Positions 7,922-15,317 of a stretch of DNA of 15,317 bases are shown one piece after another. The translations under genes were made by a program, and so were the position numbers. This DNA comes from Cymbomonas tetramitiformis (Eukaryota > Chlorophyta > Pyramimonadophyceae > Pyramimonadales > Pyramimonadaceae), in contig LGRX02009820.1 of the NCBI GenBank assembly GCA_001247695.2, positions 1-15,317 on the forward strand. The letters are read 5' to 3'. How positions within the stretch are numbered: position 1 is the first letter of the stretch; each line of letters starts with the position of its first letter. Under the pieces are notes generated by a model. The model searched no databases. It was not told where the DNA came from and worked only from the letters and a program-made list of their open reading frames with translations.

Positions 7922-8044
7922 CATAACGCGTGGGTGGCGTCGCGGCAAATGTACGCGAATGCAGTGGCACTGTCATGGTTAGCGTCTGGCGATCGTGAGA
8001 TCGAAAAATCGACTGTATCGCCCGTTGGGATTTTAGCTTTGCTT

Positions 8045-8160
8045 TTTCATCTCTGTTCGCTTTCCTCATACATAGCAAATGAACCAAAAAAACGATCGGA
8101 GATGGTCACCAAAATGACTCATATCTAAATTCATGACACGTACAGCGAACGGAGATGAAA
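8045..8160. repeat. Inverted repeat, 17-bp arms
   Basis: TTTCATCTCTGTTCGCT (8045-8061) is the reverse complement of AGCGAACGGAGATGAAA (8144-8160) with one mismatch. The arms enclose about 80 bp. No gene seen around it. Confidence 0.6.
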
Positions 8161-8185
8161 CATAGCGAATGGTTCCAACATGATA

Positions 8186-8723
8186 GACGAGATAGTTTGA
8201 AAACTTGCCCATTATTAAGGCGATTCCCCTCATCACTACCGACTTGGTCCGGCCGACGCGGGTGGGGGTGGGACCACACCCGAGGTGGCGTAATCGGGTG
8301 GGGAATCACTCTGGGCGCCGCTTAATGACAGTTTCCTCACTCCAGTCCCCCCCACCTCAAGCGTCGCGGAACCTACCGAACTTGAAGATATCAAATTTAT
8401 CAAAGTTTTGTGCAAAATAATTACAAATTTTGAATATTATCTGTGTGGATCTACCTTTAACTACAAGTTGGTTAATGTCGTCAAAAGGTGATATGACGTC
8501 TCGGGTTCAAATCCGGTTGGAGATACAATTTTAAGCGAAAAATTTCGGCCGGTTTCGTAAAAATTGCATACCAAAAAATTCGGGTAGGGGACTACCCACT
8601 TGGACGCGCCGGCTTCGACAAGGTGGGGGGACACCCGAGGTGGAAGAACAGGTGGGGGACTACCTACTACTTTTGAAAATGGCAGATCCTATATGTGGGC
8701 AAGTTATTTCAAACTATCTCGTC
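8186..8723. mobile_element. 538-bp terminal-inverted-repeat element flanked by TA (MITE-like)
   Basis: The left arm GACGAGATAGTTTGAAA...CTTGCCC (8186-8210) is inverted at 8697-8723 (GGGCAAGTTATTTCAAAC through CTCGTC) with a 2-nt indel. TA lies immediately outside both ends (8184-8185 and 8724-8725), the target duplication typical of Tc1/mariner-type elements. Inside are two related GC-rich blocks (about 8240-8286 and 8598-8643, both with ACACCCGAGGTGG) and a tRNA-like sequence. No transposase frame, so non-autonomous if real. Confidence 0.65.
8449..8524 (+). ncRNA. Degenerate tRNA-like sequence (tRNA relic or SINE head)
   Basis: Ends ATCTACC/TGGAGAT pair at 5 of 7 positions. A D-arm TAAC...GTTA pairs fully around an A-box-like AAGTTGG. 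The T-arm region has GGTTCAAATCC, matching the B box, but only about 3 of 5 T-stem pairs form. The anticodon arm is abnormal (TGTCG/TGACG with a 13-nt loop), so no anticodon can be called. The overall length of 76 nt is tRNA-like. More likely a tRNA-derived element than a working tRNA. Confidence 0.35.
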
Positions 8724-8802
8724 TATAAGGAGCAGAGGTCAAATTTATTATTTAGAAATTATTTATCACAATTATGATTAACTTAGCATAAATTATATAT
8801 CG

Positions 8803-9428
8803 AAGGCACCACATTCACTCTCAATGTCATGTCATATGACACAGGGCGAAGTTCATATATAATTATAAAGGGGATGGCAGACGCGATTCTTCAGAATTGC
8901 GATTCTCAGAATAATATTATATAACTCTGAGACGTGATCGTGAGCGCCGGCGCCAGGTGCCATGCCATCCGATCGCAAAACCACGACAATTACGATTACG
9001 ATGACGATTAAAGCATTAATGCAGATTTGTAATAACGATCGATGAGATAATGGTTGGCTTACTTCCTCCATGGAAAATCGATGCGACAAACACGTGGAGG
9101 TCGATCGCGATGCAATATTTCAATGTGACGTTTAAAAAATCGATCTAACGGTAGTGATGCGATATAAATCAGAATCGAAATGGGCATGGTTGTATAAATA
9201 TTTGAAATCGTCTTCATCCGGCATGTTCATGCTCATGCTCATGCCATGCCATGCCATGCCATGTCATGAAAGTCTCTACTGTACTGTAGCTGTAGCTGTA
9301 GCTGTAGTCTAAGTCTCTAGTCTGTGACACTGCCATACCCCCTCATCGAATTCGAGATCTCGACGCGATGCTGACACTGTCCTCGATTACCCTGTGTCAT
9401 ATGTCATTGAGAGTGAATGTGGTGCCTT
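8803..9428. mobile_element. 626-bp terminal-inverted-repeat element (MITE-like)
   Basis: The left arm 8803-8846 (AAGGCACCACATTCACTCTC... to CACAGGG) is repeated inverted at 9390-9428 (CCCTGTGTCATATG... to GGTGCCTT). The only clear difference is a 4-5-nt indel. No clear target duplication was seen. The interior has CGAT-rich words and short CATGC and GTAGCT microsatellites near 9220-9310, and no convincing frame. Confidence 0.65.
9226..9308. repeat. Short microsatellites (TCATGC, ATGCC, CTGTAG)
   Basis: Runs of TCATGC, then ATGCC, at about 9226-9268, and repeats of CTGTAG at about 9282-9307, within the interior of the inverted-repeat element. No coding signal. Confidence 0.85.
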
Positions 9429-9638
9429 GTTATGGAAGTCGGACGTCCTACTTGACTAACGAGGTTTATAAGAGCGCCACGTCAAATCAAATAAAGCGAT
9501 TTAATTGGTCCAAAATGAAAATCTCTAAAAAAAGTGTTCAGACCTGCATTTTCCATTGTGATATATCATCATGCCCTTATTTTTGTTATTTGCACTCGGG
9601 AACGCCTAGAATCACCCAAAAAGCACCGAATTGTGTCT

Positions 9639-9677
9639 CATTATGGTCAAACTGTCTTGCCCGGAATCCGGCCCTGT
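9639..9677. repeat. 39-bp dispersed repeat shared with the satellite start
   Basis: CATTATGGTCAAACTGTCTT... ending GGCCCTGT matches 12015-12053 at 36 of 39 positions, in the same orientation. The second copy abuts the 201-bp satellite array. Confidence 0.85.
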
Positions 9678-9745
9678 CATTAAATCGTGCTCTAGGATGA
9701 ACACACATCACCTTGGCGTGGCGTGCCCAGGCGGGTACGATACCA

Positions 9746-10000
9746 GCTACTTATCTCTTGGAAGTTTAGTCAAAACCACTCCCGCATAACAATTTTACAA
9801 CTCGTTCTGTTCCACACACACCGCCCCGCACTCCCCCGACGAGTGGTCTCCTAGTGGTCTCCTAGTGGTCTCCTAGACGGCTATGATAGAAAACAACATG
9901 AATGCGCCCTAGCTACTTACTTCTTGGAGGTCAAAACCACTCCCATGGAACAGTTTTTTTACTTCTGTTCCACACACACCCACACGACACCCTGCCCCCC
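9746..10000. repeat. Diverged direct duplication of about 90 bp plus an 11-bp x3 repeat
   Basis: 9746-9840 and 9912-10000 share GCTACTTA, TCTTGGA, GTCAAAACCACTCCC and TTCTGTTCCACACACACC. Between them, three perfect AGTGGTCTCCT units lie at 9842-9874. Downstream (10075-10130) is a GCGCAGGCG-rich patch. The plus-strand frame at 9902-10156 follows these repeats and is not called. Confidence 0.8.
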
Positions 10001-10264
10001 GCCCCCTTCCCCCCCGAGGAAACTGTTTATCCGTGGTTCTGGATTCCGCATCGACTGAGATCGAGATTCAGAGCGCGAGCCGCAGCCGCGAGAGGCGCAG
10101 GCGCTAGCGTTAAGCGTAGGCGCAGGCGTGTGACACGTGTAATCGCTACCGTGTAATCGCGCACGTATCTCTATCTCAATCTGCTATCATATCATTTCTA
10201 TTTCAATTTGGCATTTTAAATTTAGAATTTTGCTGTGGACATGATTGATGATAGACTAACACAG

Positions 10265-10745
10265 AAAGTCCACTAAGGGTTTAGGGTTTAGAGTTTGCGT
10301 GCTCTTGTAAAATAAGGAAAATAAACTAATATTTCTACTGCAGTGGGCCTGTGGGTACGATATTATTTCGAAGTTACAGGTCCTATAACTCTGTAATAGT
10401 ATTATCAAGTGAGTTTTTTGTAGTCTCTTTTTTTCTTAAAGATGACGAGCCCGTGTGTCAAGATTTCCTTTCGTTTTTCTTTAGGGTACCATCAAAAACA
10501 GGGAAAATTGGAACGAAATGTTTGCAGCAGCAGAGTTATTCGCGTTCGAACCTCGTAAAACCTCGCTATTTTACTTCGTATGTATCTTATGAAGTTTTTA
10601 AGCGAGTTTCAGCCGCTGTTGTGAGCATCCGTAGAAATACGGATGCCCAAAACGCGTTTGAAGTCCCACGATGTAAACGCTTTTCGCGGCTTGCTTACAT
10701 CCGCGAAGGCGTATGTAATGAAGCCAAACGCGCTTCCACATAACG
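10265..10745. other. Region with telomere-like words and a weak plus-strand frame
   Basis: GGGTTTAGGGTTTAG occurs at about 10277-10292. A plus-strand frame of about 130 codons (10351-10743) starts at a GTG, not an ATG, overlaps the hairpins at 10625-10711, and has no recognisable domain. An opposing frame (10598-10897) is equally unconvincing. No gene is called. Confidence 0.3.
10625..10646. other. Perfect 9-bp hairpin with a GAAA loop
   Basis: GCATCCGTA, loop GAAA, TACGGATGC: a perfect stem closed by a GNRA tetraloop. A second hairpin follows at 10683-10707 (TTCGCGG...CCGCGAA, 11-nt loop). The pair suggests a structured transcript or a fold-back element, but no RNA family was recognised. 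Confidence 0.6.
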
Positions 10746-11380
10746 TTAACTTGAGTTAGCTTTAAGTGGAAAAATAGCGGAAACTGATCGCTGCACTTAT
10801 GGCTGCGCAATCGTTGATTCCGCTTCGGATGCCCGTACACTCCGCGAGAATGCTGAAACGCGAAGTACGGCATCTCTCGCTGCGCAACGAGTTTCAAACG
10901 ACGAGTCTATATCATTGTAAAAGATTATCCAAATGTTTTCGGTGCATGTTTCAAATCGTGTAGTGTAATTGCTTAAAATCATGAGCGGGCAGCAGCCGGA
11001 CGCATACTTAAAAGGTAGGTCCTTTTGTCGATAACTTATCGATAACTTATCGATGAATCATTGATAACTGTCGGCGTTCCTGAATGTTCGCGACCACATA
11101 CTCGGGTATTTCACGAAGAAAGCGATAACAATTGCACACAGTACCGATACTTGTGTCACGGATACGCAAACGCAAGCGCCACCGCCACCGCCATACTCGA
11201 TACTGTGACTAGGAAGTCTTGGCCCTATCCACACCCGTGGATCTAAAAGCACCCACTCTTTAGATACGATAATCGTTATGAACTATTTGAATATGGAAAT
11301 CTCGATGTATCCGAGATTTCCCCCAAAAACACACAACGGCACATTATGGGATTCGTCATGTCCGCGCGATGCGGGTGTCA

Positions 11381-11516
11381 ATAGCAAGCATGATTTCCAT
11401 GAATTTCACTACCTCACCCTGCCTTCGCCCCCCCCTTCGCCCCCGCTCCCCTTACGACCTCAAGACTTCGTCGGGTGGGCAAATTAAGCTGATATTTGGA
11501 TTCCTCGCTAAAAAGT
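11381..11516. repeat. Dispersed repeat, copy 2 (136 bp)
   Basis: Same unit as 7781-7921, in the same orientation 3.6 kb away, with few substitutions. Flanking sequences differ, so this is a dispersed repeat rather than a large segmental duplication. The C-rich stretch that follows (about 11565-11640) holds no gene. Confidence 0.9.
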
Positions 11517-11728
11517 GATTAATTTATGTCACCACCACGCTGATCAATACACCTTCGATGACTGTTTCCAGCCCCTTCCACCGCACCCACCCGAGTTAGC
11601 CACACCCGCATTTCGCACCCCCCCGCCCCGCAGGGAAGCTCAGAGCGCCCACGCGCATTCGAACAACCAATCCGGCCTCAATCCACACCCCACCTTATAT
11701 ATAACTTGTACATGACCTAATGCATCTT

Positions 11729-11747
11729 AGGGTACCGACGGTACCCT
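11729..11747. other. Perfect 8-bp hairpin, 3-nt loop
   Basis: AGGGTACC, GAC, GGTACCCT. There is no T-run after it and no gene next to it, so its role is unknown. Confidence 0.5.
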
Positions 11748-12014
11748 CCACAACGACGAACAAGTCGTCACTCGGCAACGCTTCCGCACGGCACCAGGTT
11801 TCCCCATAAGGAACCGGGGAAGACATCATGCTTGATACCCTGGGCGACCCCCCCTCGGACTCCACTGCAATTTGGGCAGCATATCCGACTAGCAGAGGGA
11901 CGCCACCACATTCAGGGTTCGCCCAATACTACACTCCATCATTTAAGTACTTCGTGGCGTATCGGTAAGCCCCCCATACCATCGATACCTTACGCCTGCT
12001 GCGAAAAACCTTAA

Positions 12015-12053
12015 CATTATGGTCAAATTGTCTTGCCCGAAATCCAGCCCTGT
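12015..12053. repeat. 39-bp dispersed repeat, second copy
   Basis: Matches 9639-9677 with three substitutions. Its last bases (CCCTGT) run straight into the first satellite unit (CCCTGTGGCCACC), suggesting a shared breakpoint. Confidence 0.85.
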
Positions 12054-13016
12054 GGCCACCCCCTGAGTGCACCCCACCATCTCGGGCGAAGTTCGATGCC
12101 AACCGACCCATGGCGTTAGTACAAAGTCAAACACATCCCGATGGATGTATTTTACCACCCACGACCCCATCTCACCATTCCCACTCACCCTTAAGCCAGC
12201 CGCCCCACGCCACCCTCACACTCAGCCCCCAGCGGACACCCCCTGTGGCCACCCCCTGAGTGCACCCCACCATCTCGGGCGAAGTTCGATGCCAACCGAC
12301 CCATGGCGTTAGTACAAAGTCAAACACATCCCGACGGATGTATTTTACCACCCACGACCCCATCTCACCATTCCCACTCACCCTTAAGCCAGCCGCCCCA
12401 CGCCACCCTCACACTCAGCCCCCAGCCTTAAATCGGACACCCCCTGTGGCCACCCCCTGAGTGCACCCCACCATCTCGGGCGAAGTTCGATGCCAACCGA
12501 CCCATGGCGTTAGTACAAAGTCAAACACATCCCGATGGATGTATTTTACCACCCACGACCCCATCTCACCATTCCCACTCACCCTTAAGCCAGCCGCCCC
12601 ACGCCACCCTCACACTCAGCCCCCAGCCTTAAATCGGACACCCCCTGTGGCCACCCCCTGAGTGCACCCCACCATCTCGGGCGAAGTTCGATGCCAACCG
12701 ACCCATGGCGTTAGTACAAAGTCAAACACATCCCGATGGATGTATTTTGCCACCCACGACCCCATCTCACCATTCCCACTCACCCTTAAGCCAGCCGCCC
12801 CACGCCACCCTCACACTCAGCCCCCAGCCTTAAATCGGGCAACCCCTGTGGCCACCCCCTGAGTGCACCCCACCATCTCGGGCGAAGTTCGATGCCAACC
12901 GACCCATGGCGTTAGTACAAAGTCAAGCACATCCCGATGGATGTATTTTACCACCCACGACCCCATCTCACCATTCCCACTCACCCTTAAGCCAACTGCC
13001 CCACGCCACCCCACCT
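12054..13016. repeat. Satellite-like tandem array, 201-bp unit, five copies
   Basis: The word GAGTGCACCCC recurs at 12065, 12258, 12459, 12660 and 12861, giving periods of 193, 201, 201 and 201 bp. Unit 1 lacks 8 nt (CTTAAATC) near its end, and unit 5 degenerates after about 12990. The full units differ at only a few positions. Since 201 is a multiple of 3, the same frames recur in each unit (for example GEVRCQPTHGVSTKS on plus), but each is closed once per unit, so the array is probably non-coding. Confidence 0.95.
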
Positions 13017-13186
13017 CAGCCTACCACAAGAATCGTGGAAGATTTTCACCAATTTTGAAAGTGCGATTTCGCCCCCTTATCTATCCTGAATCGTGTAAAG
13101 GACCCCAAATTTATGTTCTACGTTGAAAAACACTTCTAGTACAATCCCCCCTCACTTGTCCTAGCGCGCTACCAAAATTACGGAAT

Positions 13187-14124
13187 TTAGGTATGGCCTT
13201 GATAACAAGCATGATTTCCATGAATTTCATTATGCTTAATCGCTGCTACGATGTGGCGCAACTGGACGAGATGCCCGTCTTGGTTACTTTCATCATGCTT
13301 TACTTGATCCCGTACCGAGCGGGTAACGCCCTTGAGCTTGTGATTATCATCTTCATGGCAATATTGCGATGGATCAACGACATAGAAGTATTTATCAAAG
13401 TCGAGGTGGTCACCCTTCAAGTCCACGATGGCATTTTCGAATTGTAGTTGGGCGATCACTTGTGCAAGGTCGTATTCGCTTATACGTGTGATATCAGCAG
13501 CGATAGCAAGCCGGTATGCATATAGAACAATGTTCGCTGAATCTCCACGAATCTCCAAATGCATCGCTCAGGATGGCAACAACGGATCCCATATTCGATG
13601 GAAACATGTCTTTCGTCTTCTCTTTGAATTGGAGCTCATACTTCGATGTGTAATAGGCGGCACCCGGTCTTGCATTGATTAGTCGATGCACTGAAATGTC
13701 GGTGTTAAGGGTGGTGGGATCATCGTGTGCCTCGTCAAGGGAAGCCTCCACCACCGGGCTCGGTTGTTGCACAACTTGGCGGGCGGTGTGTTGTGATGGT
13801 CGCAATAACTGTATACACGTCATACACACACCACACATCAAGGATAAAGCATACTATGAATACACGACATGTTGCCTTCGTGTATTTATTGCTATATGAT
13901 TATACAATCGTGTGGGATCTTGTGGGCACATTATTCATCTTACCCCAAATCAATTATTTTGCTGCACATAACGTTATCTATATACAATTCATGAACATAT
14001 TACTATATATTTCTATATACGGGCCATATACAGGCGCCGCGTGTTGCATGACCCCGGAAATATTTGGCAAGGCAGGCGCCATTCCTGAGTCCACCGGCTT
14101 GGTGAGGTTTGCATCGGCTCGCAT
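13187..14124 (-). CDS. Probable three-exon gene, unknown product
   Basis: Exon 1 (14124-14032) starts MRADANLTKPVDSGMAPALP and ends CCT|GTATATGG. A 223-nt intron ends GTATACAG at 13809. Exon 2 (13808-13581) joins in phase: LLRPSQHTARQVVQ, VVEASLDEAHDDPTTLNTD, ISVHRLINARPGAAYYTSKY. A 28-nt intron (13580-13553, GTTGCCAT...TTGGAG), or 31 nt starting 3 nt earlier, brings the frame into exon 3: IRGDSANIVLYAYRLAIAAD, ITRISEYDLAQVIAQLQFEN, KGDHLDFDKYFYVVD. Exon 3 runs to a stop at 13187. The last dozen residues are encoded by a fragment of the dispersed repeat (13202-13229), so the true 3' end may be earlier. It is acidic and soluble-looking, with no recognised domain. A direct GGAGATTC duplication at the exon 2/3 junction leaves a frameshifted pseudogene as the alternative. 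Confidence 0.5.
13202..13229. repeat. 28-bp fragment of the dispersed repeat
   Basis: Identical to the first 28 bp of the repeat at 7781 (begins ATAACAAGCATGATTTCCAT), in the same orientation. After it the similarity stops. Confidence 0.75.
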
Positions 14125-14237
14125 ATTCTGAGGTGAGACTGGCACCGCGTGGGATAAGACCCGATATGCAGTGGCAAACTATATATAGACTTGGGAGTCA
14201 ATTGGACAAGCAGCTGGATTCTGAACTATGATGTTTA

Positions 14238-14359
14238 CCCCTAAGAGGTTCATGCACAATGCATTACCCCAAAGAGGCCAATGCACTGCGTGAGCACTAC
14301 CCCAAAGAGGTCCATGCACGGTGCATTACACCATGAAGAGGTCCATGAACGGTGCATTT
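14238..14359. repeat. Imperfect tandem repeat, about 28-33 bp, four copies
   Basis: Four units built on ACCCCAAAGAGGTCCATGCA followed by CGGTGCATT, starting near 14238, 14266, 14299 and 14330. Each holds a GTGCAT/ATGCAC pair that can form a small hairpin. Confidence 0.85.
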
Positions 14360-14461
14360 GTTAGGCCGGTGGCCTACGCTCCAGGGTTTCAGGACAGTCG
14401 TCGTCGGGATCCTTGAAATTCCTTAACGCCCCCTTCAAATTCCTTAACCCTTAAGCCGGTA

Positions 14462-14483
14462 TCTGGGTCAGATCTGACCCAGA
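14462..14483. repeat. 22-bp perfect palindrome next to the left element end
   Basis: The core CTGGGTCAGATCTGACCCAG (14463-14482) is extended by T/A on each side. It lies 1 bp inside the 13-bp terminal repeat and has no counterpart at the right end. A possible subterminal protein-binding site. Confidence 0.9.
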
Positions 14484-14857
14484 AGCGATGGCAAAATATA
14501 TGCTGCTTGGGCAATTGCAGTTGCATACCTTGCATGATTTGTGCACTGAGTATTTGCACGTACACCGTTGTGTGCATATGTAAGCGTAGCGTACTTGTGC
14601 GGGGCACGTATGCATAATATATATCGCACGTACCCGCATATTTGTCGCGAATCGGTTGCACATTTGTACGTTTTTTGCGTAATTTTATCTTGCAAACCAT
14701 ACAAAACGCGCCTAAACTGCAACGTTATACTTACCTACGGCTCATCTACAAGCACGCGTTGCATCATGGGCCATCTCCCGATCATCATGTAAGTGATTGT
14801 TGGTGGCTATCATCATGGAATATGACCCATAGTATCGCAAAAATCACCACACGTGTC

Positions 14858-14917
14858 CCTTAAGTATGGAAAACATTCCTTAAGTATGGAAAACATTCCT
14901 TAAGTATGGAAAACATT
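14858..14917. repeat. 20-bp tandem repeat, three identical copies
   Basis: CCTTAAGTATGGAAAACATT three times without spacers. Preceded by C at 14857, the first copy begins CCCTTAAG, the same eight bases as the element's termini. Confidence 0.95.
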
Positions 14918-15317
14918 GTGAAATATATGTATTTTTAGTGTTTTTTTAGCATAAATCCACAGAAAACGATAGGCAGATGAACGCACATCGGTGCAAGTGA
15001 ATCATCCTTGGAACGTATCATCAAGGTCGATGATTTAATTCCAAAATTGTGCAAAAATATGTCGAGCAGATGTCGTCAACAATGACGATAAAATTAAATC
15101 GTGCCTGTAAAATCGAAAACATTCTGACCATGTGCGCATATAAGAGTGGATATATTCGACATATATCGACATGTAGTGTCGCAAATAGTTGGTAATATAG
15201 GTATGCAATAATTGGTAAACCAAACGGGCATTTAGTGACTAAGCATGCATCGCAAAAATCCATTCTCACAACACATATAGAAAATCCTCGAATTCTAACC
15301 ACCGGCTTAAGGGTTAA

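Larger units (their letters stand above)
14448..15313. mobile_element. 866-bp piggyBac-like non-autonomous element with TTAA duplication
   Basis: The 13-bp end CCCTTAAGCCGGT (14448-14460) is perfectly inverted at 15301-15313. TTAA lies immediately outside each end (14444-14447 and 15314-15317). A TTAA target duplication with termini starting CCC is the signature of the piggyBac superfamily. Inside, the longest frame is about 100 codons with no transposase features, so this is a MITE that would need a transposase from elsewhere. A 22-bp palindrome sits next to the left end, and a 3x20-bp repeat lies at 14858. Confidence 0.8.

Noticed and set aside
10351..10743. 130-codon plus-strand frame
   Set aside because: It starts at a GTG and runs through two hairpins, which force the residues near its end. 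No recognisable domain, start context or splice support.
12067..13126. Repeated 66-81-codon frames on both strands of the 201-bp array
   Set aside because: They recur because the unit length is a multiple of three. Each is closed once per unit and none has features of a real protein.
14858..14917. Possible CRISPR-like array
   Set aside because: Three 20-bp repeats are directly adjacent with no spacers, in a eukaryotic transposon context.

Overview
The window looks like nuclear DNA of a microbial eukaryote. It has no bacterial-style operons, ribosome binding sites or long intact reading frames. Most of it is non-coding and full of repeats. The coding signal on the minus strand is cut into short pieces by GT...AG introns, many only 23-33 nt long. 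The stop codons exposed in unspliced readings fit the standard genetic code. I cannot name the taxon. Introns this short are known in scattered protist lineages (for example Paramecium and Blastocystis) but do not identify one.

Layout. 1-600: short tandem repeats and a diverged duplication. About 640-5737 (minus strand): a broad coding region. Its best-resolved 5' part (5737 to about 3940) starts at an ATG and encodes a protein with about four hydrophobic segments followed by a Cys-rich, probably extracytoplasmic region. Further exon-like blocks continue towards 640, broken by a G-rich minisatellite (about 1955-2475) that probably lies in a longer intron. These blocks may be one long gene or two or more genes. 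I do not recognise the family. 5738-7700: probable upstream region, then hexanucleotide microsatellites, a tandem array of about 80-92-bp units split by a 234-bp insertion, and a degenerate ATCGGTATCG-rich stretch.

7700-11800: repeat-dominated DNA with two terminal-inverted-repeat elements (8186-8723, which contains a degenerate tRNA-like sequence, and 8803-9428), dispersed direct repeats, and several near-perfect hairpins. 12054-13016: a five-copy satellite-like array with a 201-bp unit (first unit 193 bp). 13187-14124 (minus): a probable three-exon gene of unknown function. 14238-14359: a short tandem repeat. 14444-15317: an 866-bp element bounded by 13-bp perfect inverted repeats and exact TTAA duplications, matching the piggyBac superfamily signature. 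It has no transposase frame and ends exactly at the window edge.

The most notable signals are the consistent set of ultrashort introns and the complete piggyBac-like non-autonomous element. Gene products could not be assigned to pathways, so no functional cooperation between genes is claimed.
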